Shown here piece by piece: positions 6,610 to 14,757 of a stretch of 24,162 bases of DNA (the first letter of the stretch is position 1; every line of letters starts with the position of its first letter). The stretch comes from a virus, in IMG/VR virus record IMGVR_UViG_3300026534_000093, positions 1 through 24,162 of that record; one strand, written 5' to 3'. A model generated the notes under the pieces. It was given only the letters and a program-made list of their open reading frames with translations. It did no database searches and was not told where the DNA came from. Position numbers and translations under genes: made by a program.

Positions 6610-7544
6610 GCCACAAGGCCACCAACTGGGCCATCCAGCAGCGCGGGCTCAAGCCCGCCACCAAGATCGTGCTCTGGCATCTGTGCGACCGCCACAACCC
6701 GGATTTCGGGTGCTTTCCGACCCAGGCGCGGCTGGCCGAGGACGCGGAAATGTCGATCTCGGCCCTGAACGCGCATCTCGCCAGGCTCGAGGAGCTGGGC
6801 CTGATCCACCGCATCCGCGTGCATGATCCGCGCACCCACAAGCGGCAGGCCACCCGCTACATATTGGGGTTCGAGGAAAACTTTCCACAAGAGCCAACTC
6901 CGGAAACCGGAGATGGGAACGGCCGCGAAACCGACGCACCATCTGCGGAATCCGCACATGGGGCCATCTCCGGATTTTCGGCAAAGCCATCTCCTGATTT
7001 TGCCCAAAGCCATCTCCGGATTCCGGAGACTAACCCTGTAAGGGAACCTTTAAGGGAACCAGTAAAGGAGGAGGAGGGCGCGCAGGTGCGCGAGGATCTT
7101 CCCGATAGGTTTTTTGGTGACCTGCTGCAGGCGCTGGGCTTTGACGCCAACGGCCCGCTGCCCGGCTGGTGGCAGGGGCGGCCGGCCCGCGAGCATGTCC
7201 GACGGTGGCGCGACGACCTCGGCCTGTCGGAAAGCGCAATCCTCGAGGTGGCGCGTGAAACCCGTTCCACCCACCCAGCCCCGCCAGATGGACCCAAGGC
7301 GCTGGATCGGGCCATGGAGCGCGCTGCCCAGCGCCGAGCGCAACCGCCTCGGAGAAAGGCCAGCAAGCGAAAGCCTCCCGACAAGCCGCGCATGAGCCCG
7401 GATGAACTGGCGTTATTCTACGCCGGTCTCGTGAACTCCGACAAATACCTGCCGCCCAGCGCGATCAGCAACACCATGCGCGATCTGATGCTGGCCAGGG
7501 GGCTGGTCACGCCCGAACGCCTGCGCATGCGGGGTGTGCGATGA
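6606..7544 (+). CDS. Winged-helix replication-initiator-like protein (lambda O type organisation)
   Basis: A 312-aa protein. Residues about 3-95 form a winged-helix DNA-binding domain (ATKIVLWHLCDRHN, FPTQARLAEDAEMSISALNAHLARLEELGLIHR). A proline-rich, low-complexity linker follows (about 98-160), then a C-terminal helical part (about 165-312) containing WWQGRPAREHVRRWRDDLGLSESAILEVARETR. Many phage initiators share this plan of N-terminal origin binder, linker and C-terminal helicase-loader contact. The linker is encoded by 23-bp DNA repeats that do not keep the reading frame (see the separate entry). It starts at an ATGA overlap with the previous gene. The DNA-binding call is good; the replication role is inferred from domain plan, repeats and operon position. 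A transcription regulator is the alternative. Confidence 0.75.
   Translation: MSHKATNWAIQQRGLKPATKIVLWHLCDRHNPDFGCFPTQARLAEDAEMSISALNAHLARLEELGLIHRIRVHDPRTHKRQATRYILGFEENFPQEPTPETGDGNGRETDAPSAESAHGAISGFSAKPSPDFAQSHLRIPETNPVREPLREPVKEEEGAQVREDLPDRFFGDLLQALGFDANGPLPGWWQGRPAREHVRRWRDDLGLSESAILEVARETRSTHPAPPDGPKALDRAMERAAQRRAQPPRRKASKRKPPDKPRMSPDELALFYAGLVNSDKYLPPSAISNTMRDLMLARGLVTPERLRMRGVR
6938..7031. repeat. Iteron-like 23-bp tandem repeats (possible replication origin)
   Basis: Three consecutive 23-bp units starting GCCATCTCCKGATT lie at 6963-6985, 6986-7008 and 7009-7031. A diverged 25-bp unit precedes them (6938-6962, ACCATCTGCGGAATCC), and an inverted partial copy (CCGGAGATGGG) lies at 6907-6917. 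Just downstream are two TAAGGGAACC direct repeats (7039-7048, 7051-7060) in purine-rich, GC-poorer DNA. Because 23 is not a multiple of three, each unit is translated in a different frame, so the repetition is conserved as DNA and not as protein. Confidence 0.7.
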
Positions 7545-8188
7545 CCCGGCTTGAGCGTATCCATCGAAAACGGCAGGAGCCCCGGGCGCTGGGCGTGCAG
7601 GCGGTTCTTGAATGGGCCTTCGGGCGCGAGAAGGCCCAGCTTGAACTTCCGCCGCCCCCGGATGTCGAGGCCGAGGCCCAAGGCTATGGGCTGGAATACG
7701 TCCTCTACCAGCGCGCCCAGCTTGGCTGCCAGATCGACGGCGGCCGCTACAAGATCGGCAGCTACACCCACGAGGATGCCGAGGTCGTGGCCACCGTTGT
7801 CGCCGGCCTGCCCGACGCGCTGGGTGGCAAGCGCATGGCGATCCGCATCGCGGAACTTGCGCGGGCCGGTCTGACACCGGACTGGATGCCCGGTGCCGTG
7901 CCCCGCTGCGTGCCCGTCGAGGTCAGGCGCAACCAGCACGGCGTGCGGGCCAAGACCGAAGTCGTTGGGACCGCGCATGTAACCTGGCGCGGGCGAACGC
8001 GCAGGGTCGACATCCTGGCCTGCCCCGTCATCTGGCGCCCGCATCCGGACCAGATCAGGGACGCGCGCCGCGCCTATGAGGCCTGGTGGCTGGCACTCGA
8101 CTGGGTGCGCGAGGGGTTGGTCACGGGGGGCATGCTGCGGGAGATGGTGGTGAGTGAGGCGATGCCGAAGCGGCGGCCGTGGGGGTGA
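7541..8188 (+). CDS. Conserved hypothetical phage protein
   Basis: A 215-aa protein of unknown function, starting in an ATGA overlap with the winged-helix gene. A basic N-terminus (TRLERIHRKRQEPRALGVQAVLEWAF) is followed by an alpha/beta middle. The C-terminal part (ARRAYEAWWLALDWVREGL) is helical and ends 'MPKRRPWG'. No catalytic motif is apparent. It is the last gene of the early operon, followed by a 168-bp gap holding the defence-operon promoter. Coupling suggests a replication or early-regulation role. Confidence 0.75.
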   Translation: MTRLERIHRKRQEPRALGVQAVLEWAFGREKAQLELPPPPDVEAEAQGYGLEYVLYQRAQLGCQIDGGRYKIGSYTHEDAEVVATVVAGLPDALGGKRMAIRIAELARAGLTPDWMPGAVPRCVPVEVRRNQHGVRAKTEVVGTAHVTWRGRTRRVDILACPVIWRPHPDQIRDARRAYEAWWLALDWVREGLVTGGMLREMVVSEAMPKRRPWG

Positions 8189-8296
8189 GTTAAACAGCCT
8201 TGTGCGGCTCCACCGCTAGGCAACCCTGTATGATCTGGAATAATGGGGAGCTTCCTGCATTTTTTCTCTGTAGAGATAGAACTGCATTTATTGGGA

Positions 8297-8325
8297 TTGA
8301 CTCGATCTGCACCGCTCGATAAAAT
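8297..8325 (+). promoter_or_regulatory. Sigma70-type promoter of the defence operon
   Basis: TTGACT (8297-8302), a 17-bp spacer, then TAAAAT (8320-8325): five of six consensus matches in each box with ideal spacing. The expected start site is about 8332, giving a 25-nt leader before the ATG at 8357, with AGAGGA as ribosome site. The surrounding 168 bp is AT-rich against GC-rich neighbours. Confidence 0.8.
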
Positions 8326-8345
8326 TCTGTAATTCTTGTTACAGA
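8326..8345. promoter_or_regulatory. Dyad operator candidate over the transcription start
   Basis: TCTGTAA-N6-TTACAGA is a perfect 7-bp dyad directly after the -10 box, covering the expected start site. This is where a repressor or restriction-modification control protein would block transcription. RhuM or the prophage repressor could bind it; no binding partner is identifiable from sequence. Confidence 0.55.
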
Positions 8346-8356
8346 GGATTCCCCCC

Positions 8357-8950
8357 ATGCGGCTCGGCGAGCTTTGCGACATTCACTCCGGTTATACCGC
8401 ACGCGGCAGGCTCGAGCCGCGACCAGATGGCGGCGTTCCTGCATTGCAGTTGCGCGACGTGAGCACCAGCAGCGAAATCCCGGGGACAGACGTGCAGCGA
8501 TACGACCTGGGCGATCTTCCCGATCGGTACTTCGTGAGAGGAGGCGAGGTGGTGTTTCGCTCGCGCGGCAAGCCCAACACCGCCGTAGCAATTCCCGACG
8601 ACCTGCCCGAACCCATCGCCGTCATCGTGCCGCTAGTCATCATCCGTCCTGACCGTGCGCGCATCCTGCCGGACTACCTTGCCTGGGCCATCAATCAGCC
8701 GGCCGCGCAAAGTGCGCTGGGGGCCGGTGCGCAGGGAACCAGTCTCAGGATGATTCCCATGGCCTCCCTGGAACGGCTCGATGTCCCAGTGCCCGATTTT
8801 CAAGCGCAACGGCGAATCGTTGCGCTCAGCGCCCTCGCGACGCGCGAAATGCAGCTCCTGCAAGACCTCGCCGTGAGACGCACCCAATACATGAGCGTAA
8901 TACTCGAACAGGCCGCCCGCGCCACCGAACACAAGGACATTCCCCGATGA
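8357..8950 (+). CDS. Half-length type I restriction specificity (S) subunit
   Basis: A 197-aa protein with one target-recognition domain (about 1-145: MRLGELCDIHSGYTARG, VPALQLRDVS, GEVVFRSRGKPNTA, PDYLAWAINQP) and one helical conserved region (about 148-190: IPMASLERLDVPVPDFQAQRRIVAL plus the coiled-coil tail). Ordinary HsdS has two such units in about 400 aa; that full-length form is encoded separately at 11466. Half-S proteins are known to work as dimers. The frame runs back to TTG 8336, but ATG 8357 with AGAGGA upstream is preferred. It overlaps hsdM by 4 bp. It could alternatively be a decoy or modulator of the main S subunit. Confidence 0.85.
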   Translation: MRLGELCDIHSGYTARGRLEPRPDGGVPALQLRDVSTSSEIPGTDVQRYDLGDLPDRYFVRGGEVVFRSRGKPNTAVAIPDDLPEPIAVIVPLVIIRPDRARILPDYLAWAINQPAAQSALGAGAQGTSLRMIPMASLERLDVPVPDFQAQRRIVALSALATREMQLLQDLAVRRTQYMSVILEQAARATEHKDIPR

Positions 8951-10464
8951 CCGACCAGATCACCCAAGACCAGGTCAACAACGCTGCATGGGCGGCCTGC
9001 GATACCTTCCGCGGCGCCGTCGATCCGGCGCAATACAAGGACTACATCCTGGTGATGTTGTTCCTGAAATACATCTCGGACCTCTGGAACGACCACGCCG
9101 AGGCCTACCGCAAACAATACGGCGAGGACGAGATCCGCATCCGCCGCCGGCTGGAGCGGGAACGCTTCATCCTGCCCGAAGGTGCCAGCTTCTATGACCT
9201 CTATGCCCAGCGCAACGAGCCCAATATCGGCGAACTCATCAACATCGCGCTGGAGCGGATCGAGGACACCAACCGCGCCAAGCTCGAGGGCGTCTTTCGC
9301 AACATCGACTTCAACTCCGAGGCCAATCTGGGCCGCCCCAAGGACCGCAACCGTCGCCTCAAGAACCTGCTGGAAGACTTCCACAAGCCCGCGCTCGACT
9401 TGCGCCCGTCGCGCATTTCCGAAGACCTCATCGGCGAATGCTACATCTATCTGATTTCCAAGTTCGCCTCGGACGCCGGCAAGAAGGCGGGCGAGTTTTA
9501 CACCCCCGCCGCCGTCTCGCGCCTTCTGGCAAAGCTGGCGGGTCCACAGCCCGGCAACACCATCTGCGACCCGGCCTGCGGCTCGGGCTCGCTGTTGATC
9601 CAGGCATCGCAGGAGGTCGGATCGGACAACTTCGCCCTCTACGGGCAGGAGGTGAACGGGGCGACCTGGGCGCTGGCGCGGATGAACATGTTCCTGCATG
9701 CCCGTGACGCCGCCCGCATCGAATGGTGCGACACGCTCAACAGCCCGACGCTGGTCGAGGACGATCACCTGATGCGCTTCGACGTGGTGCTGGCCAACCC
9801 GCCCTTCTCCCTCAAGAACTGGGGCGCCGAGAATGCCGAGAACGACCCGTGGAACCGCTTCTGGCGCGGGGTGCCGCCCAAATCCAAGGGCGATTACGCC
9901 TTCATCACCCACATGATCGAAATCGCCAAGCGCCAGTCGGGTCGCGTGGCGGTGATCGTGCCCCACGGGGTGCTCTTCCGCGGCGGGGCCGAGGGGCGCA
10001 TTCGGCAGAAGCTGATCGAAGAAAACCTGCTCGATGCCGTGATCGGCCTGCCTGCGAACCTGTTCACCACCACCGGCATCCCCGTGGCCATCCTGATCTT
10101 CGACCGCGCACGCGAGGAAGGCGGGGTACGGGAGGGTGTGCGCGACGTCCTCTTCATCGACGCCAGCCGCGAATTCACGCCGGGCAAGAAGCAGAACATC
10201 CTCGAGGATGCCCATATCGACAGAATCGTGCAGACCTGGCGGGACCGTGCCGAGGTCGAGCGCTATTCTCATCGTGCAACGCCCGACGAAATCGCCGAGA
10301 ACGGCTACAACCTCAACATCCCGCGCTATGTGGACACCTTCGAGCCCGAGGAGGAAATCGACGTGGCCGAGATGCAGAAGGAGATCGACAGGATCGAGGC
10401 GGAACTGGCCGAGGTGCGGACCAAAATGGCGGGCTATCTGAGGGAGCTCGGCGTCGATGTCTGA
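8947..10464 (+). CDS. hsdM: Type I restriction-modification methyltransferase subunit HsdM
   Basis: A 505-aa N6-adenine methyltransferase that, with HsdS, methylates the recognition site and joins HsdR for cleavage. The N-terminal HsdM_N helical domain covers about 8-150. The SAM-binding motif DPACGSGS is at 208-215 and the catalytic NPPF at 284-287, preceded by FDVVLA. The C-terminal helix (EIDRIEAELAEVRTKM) probably packs against the S coiled coil. Length and motif order are normal for the family. The start overlaps the half-S stop by 4 bp, and the stop overlaps rhuM by 8 bp, so translation is coupled throughout. Confidence 0.97.
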   Translation: MTDQITQDQVNNAAWAACDTFRGAVDPAQYKDYILVMLFLKYISDLWNDHAEAYRKQYGEDEIRIRRRLERERFILPEGASFYDLYAQRNEPNIGELINIALERIEDTNRAKLEGVFRNIDFNSEANLGRPKDRNRRLKNLLEDFHKPALDLRPSRISEDLIGECYIYLISKFASDAGKKAGEFYTPAAVSRLLAKLAGPQPGNTICDPACGSGSLLIQASQEVGSDNFALYGQEVNGATWALARMNMFLHARDAARIEWCDTLNSPTLVEDDHLMRFDVVLANPPFSLKNWGAENAENDPWNRFWRGVPPKSKGDYAFITHMIEIAKRQSGRVAVIVPHGVLFRGGAEGRIRQKLIEENLLDAVIGLPANLFTTTGIPVAILIFDRAREEGGVREGVRDVLFIDASREFTPGKKQNILEDAHIDRIVQTWRDRAEVERYSHRATPDEIAENGYNLNIPRYVDTFEPEEEIDVAEMQKEIDRIEAELAEVRTKMAGYLRELGVDV

Positions 10465-11473
10465 AGGCGAAATCATCCTCTATGCCACGGAGGACGGCGC
10501 GGCCGAGATCCAGCTTCGCGCAGTTGACGGCACGGTGTGGCTGTCGCTAAGCCAGATGTCCGATCTGTTTGGTCGTGACAAGTCCGTGATCTCTCGCCAC
10601 ATCAAAGCCATTCTGGACGATGGCGAACTGAACCCGGATTCAGTTGTTGCACGCTATGCAACAACTGCCGCTGATGGAAAAACCTATCAGGTCGATCACT
10701 ATCGGCTCGAAATGATCCTCGCCGTCGGCTATCGGGTGCGATCCCCGCGCGGGGTGCAGTTCCGCCGCTGGGCCACCTCGGCGCTGAAGGAATATCTCGT
10801 CAAGGGCTTCGTCATGAATGACGAACGCCTGAAGGACCCCGCATGGGATTACTTCGACGAGCTGCTTGAGCGCATCCGCGACATCCGCGCGTCCGAGGCC
10901 CGGTTCTATCAGAAGGTGCGCGACATCCTGGCGCTTTCCGAGGATTACGACCCGAAATCATCCGCTGCGCCGGAATTCTATGCGAAAATTCAGAACAAGA
11001 TGCTCTATGCCGTCACCGGCCACACGGCGGCGGAGCTGATCCGCGAGCGCGCCGATCCGGCAAAGCCCAACATGGGGCTGACCACATGGAAGGGCGCGCG
11101 GGTGCGCAAGGGCGACGTGAGCACGGCCAAGAACTATCTGGGCGAGGCGGAAATCCGCGAACTCAACCTGATCGTCACCATGTTCCTCGATACCGCCGAG
11201 CTGCGCGCCAGCCGCCGCCAGACCATGCGCCTGGACGAATGGGAAGGCGTGCTGGACAATTTCCTGCGTTCCAACGAACTGCCGCTCTTGCGCAATGCCG
11301 GGACGGTATCGCAGGCACGCGCCAAACAGATCGCCCACGCCCGCTATGCCGCCTTCGATGCCCGGCGCAAGGAGGCGCGAAGGGCCGAAGCCGAAAAGAC
11401 GGACGAACTGGAGGAACTCAAGCGCATCGCCAAGGCCGCCGAGGGACGTGGAAAGGGGGCGCGGGATGGTTGA
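10457..11473 (+). CDS. rhuM: RhuM family protein
   Basis: A 338-aa protein of the RhuM family, named after a Salmonella SPI-3 gene and often found inside type I restriction operons; its biochemical role is not established. The N-terminal HTH-like segment (about 28-55: WLSLSQMSDLFGRDKSVISRHIKAIL) and the strongly conserved YQVDHYRLEMILAVGYRVRSPRGVQFRRWAT (77-107) are diagnostic. The C-terminal half is helical and ends in a charged coiled coil (ARRKEARRAEAEKTDELEELKRIAKAAE). It overlaps hsdM by 8 bp and hsdS by 8 bp. A DNA-binding or regulatory role is likely from the N-terminus; it may be a candidate ligand of the dyad at 8326. Confidence 0.92.
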   Translation: MSEGEIILYATEDGAAEIQLRAVDGTVWLSLSQMSDLFGRDKSVISRHIKAILDDGELNPDSVVARYATTAADGKTYQVDHYRLEMILAVGYRVRSPRGVQFRRWATSALKEYLVKGFVMNDERLKDPAWDYFDELLERIRDIRASEARFYQKVRDILALSEDYDPKSSAAPEFYAKIQNKMLYAVTGHTAAELIRERADPAKPNMGLTTWKGARVRKGDVSTAKNYLGEAEIRELNLIVTMFLDTAELRASRRQTMRLDEWEGVLDNFLRSNELPLLRNAGTVSQARAKQIAHARYAAFDARRKEARRAEAEKTDELEELKRIAKAAEGRGKGARDG

Positions 11474-12659
11474 GGGGTGGCAAAAGGCTTCAATCGGTGA
11501 GATTGGCACGGTTGTTACCGGAACAACGCCGGCAACTGCGTCGAAGAATTACTATGGCGGCGACATCCCGTTTGTAGCGCCCGGCGACCTTGGGAATGGC
11601 TTGTGGGTCCGAAGCGCGGAAAAGACATTAACAGAAGAGGGCTTCCGCGCGGCGAAACCATTGTCCGAAGGCGCGGTTCTGTTCACCTGCATTGGCGCAA
11701 CGATTGGCAAGGCGGGTATTGCGGCCAGACCTCTTGCAACGAACCAGCAGATTAACGCTGTTATCTGCGACCCGGAGCGTGCCAACAACCTGTTCATTTA
11801 TTACCTTCTTGCCCTGCGCGCGGAGTCGATCAAGCGTCTTGCCGGAGCACAAGCTGTTCCGATAGTAAACAAGTCCACTTTTGAAGACGTAACCGCTCCA
11901 CTCCCCCCCCTCCCCGAACAGCGCAAGATCGCCGCGATCCTGCGCACATGGGACGAGGCCCTCGAAAAGCTCACCAAACTGCGGGAGGCGAAGAAGCGGC
12001 GGCGGGTCTGGTTCCGCACCCACCTTTTCACCGGAAAGGTTCGGCTCCCCGGCTTCTCCGGCGAGTGGCGGGAAGTCCGGCTGAGCGAGGTTTTGCATGA
12101 ACACCGCCTGAAATCGAGTGGCGCGGAAGAGGTCTATTCGGTTTCCGTCCACAAGGGGCTGGTGAACCAGATCGAGCATCTGGGCCGGTCCTTCTCGGCC
12201 GCCAGCACGGAGCATTACAACCGCGTTCTGCCGGGCGATGTCGTCTACACGAAAAGCCCGACGGGGGATTTCCCGCTCGGCATCATCAAACAGAGCAAGA
12301 TCGACCGCGAAGTCATTGTCTCGCCCCTCTATGGCGTATTCACGCCGAGGACCGACGCGCTCGGCGTGATCCTGGACGCGTTGTTCGAGTCGCCCGTTGC
12401 CACGAAGAACTATCTGCGCCCCCTTGTGCAGAAGGGCGCAAAGAACACCATCGCCGTGACCAACAGCCAGTTCCTTGAAGGCAAGCTGCGCCTGCCGATG
12501 GACCCTGAGGAACAGGCGGCAATTGCCGAGGTCGTGAACACTTCGAACACGGAACTCACCCTCATCGACGCCGAAAGCGAGGCCCTAACCCGCCAGAAAC
12601 GCGGGCTGATGCAGAAACTGCTGACGGGGCAATGGCGGGTGAATACGGGGGTAGCGTGA
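11466..12659 (+). CDS. hsdS: Type I restriction specificity subunit HsdS, full length
   Basis: A 397-aa S subunit with the standard TRD1-CR1-TRD2-CR2 plan: TRD1 about 1-145, CR1 with PLPPLPEQRKIAAIL and helix to about 190, TRD2 about 195-340 (VRLSEVLHEHRL, GDVVYTKSPTGDFPLG), and CR2 with MDPEEQAAIAEVV to the end (GLMQKLLTGQWRV). It sets the bipartite DNA target of the HsdM and HsdR complexes. ATG 11466 lies inside the rhuM stop region (8-bp overlap). The stop TGA shares its last base with the Shedu start. The TRDs do not look alike, as expected of an asymmetric site. Confidence 0.95.
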   Translation: MVEGWQKASIGEIGTVVTGTTPATASKNYYGGDIPFVAPGDLGNGLWVRSAEKTLTEEGFRAAKPLSEGAVLFTCIGATIGKAGIAARPLATNQQINAVICDPERANNLFIYYLLALRAESIKRLAGAQAVPIVNKSTFEDVTAPLPPLPEQRKIAAILRTWDEALEKLTKLREAKKRRRVWFRTHLFTGKVRLPGFSGEWREVRLSEVLHEHRLKSSGAEEVYSVSVHKGLVNQIEHLGRSFSAASTEHYNRVLPGDVVYTKSPTGDFPLGIIKQSKIDREVIVSPLYGVFTPRTDALGVILDALFESPVATKNYLRPLVQKGAKNTIAVTNSQFLEGKLRLPMDPEEQAAIAEVVNTSNTELTLIDAESEALTRQKRGLMQKLLTGQWRVNTGVA

Positions 12660-14062
12660 TGGTGTTGGGCTATCGTGAACACGATCCGAACCGCGACGGA
12701 ATTCTGGAGGTCGATCAGATCGGCGCCGACAAGGTTGACGTGTTCTTCGTGCCGCCGGAACGCAGTTTGATTGGTGCGGGTTTAGATCCGCAAAAGGCAT
12801 ACAATCATCGCACCAAACTACTTGAGATCGACGGAAAAGATGACAAGCTCACGATCTTTCCAATTTGCACTTTCGCCGATAGAGACGACTTTCTGAAGCC
12901 GAAATACGAGCAGATTGAACGGATCACTTTGGAGGGCAAAAGATTCTATGGTGGCTTGCCGTCCAGGCCCGACGAAATCCTGGATCTGCTCGAGGGGCTG
13001 CCGCCTGCATTTACCAAGGACTATTCTTATGGTCTGGGCCTTGCGAAACCGTATCGTTTCATCATTGATGCAATCGAAGATCTGACTGACTGCACCGAGA
13101 TCGTTATCAGCGGAACGCGAGACACTGGATCCGCATCGAACGGCAAGATCTTCTACATTTCTCGGAAGGATTTCGAGCGCGCACGCCGCTCCATGAACAG
13201 CATTGGCAACTTGGCGCAGGCGGCAGTGCGAGAAGTCCGGAGGGTTGCCGCCTACAACATCTTTGCTAAAAGCGTGGGCATGGATTCGGTTGAGCCCAAG
13301 CTGGGCCGCCATCCGTACCGGAAACTCTTCACAACGATCGCGCAAGGCAAGGAGCAGCTCTCTGAAGAAGAGCAAATGGCCATCCTGCGAGCGATGAGCA
13401 ATCATGCGGCCAAACTGGCCGAGAAAGAGCCTGAAAAGCTCGCCAAGCTTCGCGGTGACATCGAACTGGTAACACTTGAAACGCTGATCCAGCAGTATGA
13501 AGCAATGTTGAGCAAGAAGCTTGCCGAGAACGATTGGCAGGAGTTCTTTGACGAGAACCCTTTCATCCTGAACTTGGCCTTCGGATACCCGGTCATCAAA
13601 GTCCGCGATCAAGCATCAGTCGGCGGGTGGAAGCTGTCTGGGGACGGCGAAAAAATCACTGACTTCTTGGTAAAGAACAGCCTGACCAACAACACCGCAA
13701 TTTTCGAGATCAAGAAGCCCCAGACGCCAGTTCTCAACAAGCGACCGTTCCGAGAGGGCGTCTTTACTCCTTCGGCAGACCTTTCCGGCTCAATCAACCA
13801 GGTGCTTGATCAGAAATATCAATTCCAGAGACAAGTCGCGCAGATCAAGGAAAATTCCCGGCTCTATGACATCGAGTCCTATGCGGTTCACTGCTGCCTC
13901 GTCGTCGGAACGACGCCAGAGGGTGAGGACCGGAAGAAATCATTCGAGATGTTTCGCAGAAATTCGAAGGATGTGGAGATCGTCACATTCGACGAACTTC
14001 TCGAGAAGCTGAAACAACTGGCGGATTTCCTCCGCACAGCAGATGAGGAGGAAGCCGAATGA
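12659..14062 (+). CDS. Shedu (SduA-like) DUF4263 nuclease
   Basis: A 467-aa protein whose C-terminal part is the DUF4263 PD-(D/E)XK nuclease fold of the Shedu anti-phage family: W293-QEFFDEN, D335 in ITDFLVKN, E350-I-K352 in AIFEIKKP, then SGSINQVLDQK with Q381. The N-terminal 270 residues are an accessory, probably sensing or oligomerisation, region (IIDAIEDLTDCTEIVISG) of the kind that varies among Shedu proteins. Translation starts at a TGATG junction with hsdS and ends in an ATGA overlap with the DUF3800 gene. GC is lower than hsdM, so it may have been inserted later. Shedu is normally described as a single-gene system; its location inside a type I operon is unusual. Confidence 0.88.
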   Translation: MVLGYREHDPNRDGILEVDQIGADKVDVFFVPPERSLIGAGLDPQKAYNHRTKLLEIDGKDDKLTIFPICTFADRDDFLKPKYEQIERITLEGKRFYGGLPSRPDEILDLLEGLPPAFTKDYSYGLGLAKPYRFIIDAIEDLTDCTEIVISGTRDTGSASNGKIFYISRKDFERARRSMNSIGNLAQAAVREVRRVAAYNIFAKSVGMDSVEPKLGRHPYRKLFTTIAQGKEQLSEEEQMAILRAMSNHAAKLAEKEPEKLAKLRGDIELVTLETLIQQYEAMLSKKLAENDWQEFFDENPFILNLAFGYPVIKVRDQASVGGWKLSGDGEKITDFLVKNSLTNNTAIFEIKKPQTPVLNKRPFREGVFTPSADLSGSINQVLDQKYQFQRQVAQIKENSRLYDIESYAVHCCLVVGTTPEGEDRKKSFEMFRRNSKDVEIVTFDELLEKLKQLADFLRTADEEEAE

Positions 14063-14757
14063 AATTCGAAGTCTACTGCGATGAGACGCTGCCCGATCTC
14101 TTCACCTCGCAGCACCCGCAGGCGCGCTACCTGATGATCGGCAGCCTATGGCTGCCCGCCGATCTGCGCGAGACGGCAAAGGACCGCATCGCCGAGTTGC
14201 GCCAGCGCCACGGCGTGCATGGCGAGATGAAGTGGCGCAAGGTTTCGCCCTCCAAGCTGCAATTCTACACCGATCTCATCGATCTGTTCATGAGCTTCGG
14301 GCTCGACCTGCGATTCCGCTGTATTGCAGTGGATCGTGAGGCTATGAACCTGGATTTGCACGATGGCGACGCAGAGCTTGGCTTCTACAAGTTCTATTAT
14401 CAGGTTCTGCACCACTGGATTCTGGACCTGAACGAATACACGATCTTCTGCGACCTCAAGCACAACCGCGACCGGACGCGGCTTGCGACGCTCCGGCGGG
14501 TACTGAACAACGCCAACCGGACATCGATCATTCGTGACGTCCAGTCGCTCCCCTCGCCCGAGGTGGTGCTGCTTCAGCTATGCGACGTGCTACTTGGTGC
14601 GGCCTCGGCGCGGATAAACGCGCTCAGCGATCTTGGGCTGGCAAAGAAAAGCGTGATCGCACATCTTGAAAGCCGCCTTGGGCGCAGGCTAGGGCCGACG
14701 CACAAGGCGGAAGAGAAGTTCAACATCTTCCGAATTCGTCTGGGAGGCGGATGGTGA
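14059..14757 (+). CDS. DUF3800 family protein (predicted RNase H-like fold)
   Basis: A 232-aa protein matching DUF3800, a family seen in phages and defence loci and predicted to have an RNase H-like nuclease core. Candidate acidic residues: D8-E9 in VYCDET at the first strand, E56 in HGEMKWRKV, D132 in IFCDLKHNRD and D176 in the family-typical LLQLCDVLLGAASARIN. The start is an ATGA overlap with the Shedu gene, so both are translated together. No experimental function is known to me for the family; a nucleic-acid cutting effector is the most economical guess. Confidence 0.85.
   Translation: MKFEVYCDETLPDLFTSQHPQARYLMIGSLWLPADLRETAKDRIAELRQRHGVHGEMKWRKVSPSKLQFYTDLIDLFMSFGLDLRFRCIAVDREAMNLDLHDGDAELGFYKFYYQVLHHWILDLNEYTIFCDLKHNRDRTRLATLRRVLNNANRTSIIRDVQSLPSPEVVLLQLCDVLLGAASARINALSDLGLAKKSVIAHLESRLGRRLGPTHKAEEKFNIFRIRLGGGW

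Noticed and set aside
6938-7031. CRISPR-like array
   Set aside because: The 23-bp repeats are contiguous with no spacers and lie inside a gene; no cas genes are present.
8800-10476. 558-codon minus-strand frame opposite hsdM
   Set aside because: Mirror image of a strongly supported gene in high-GC DNA; antisense open frames are expected there.
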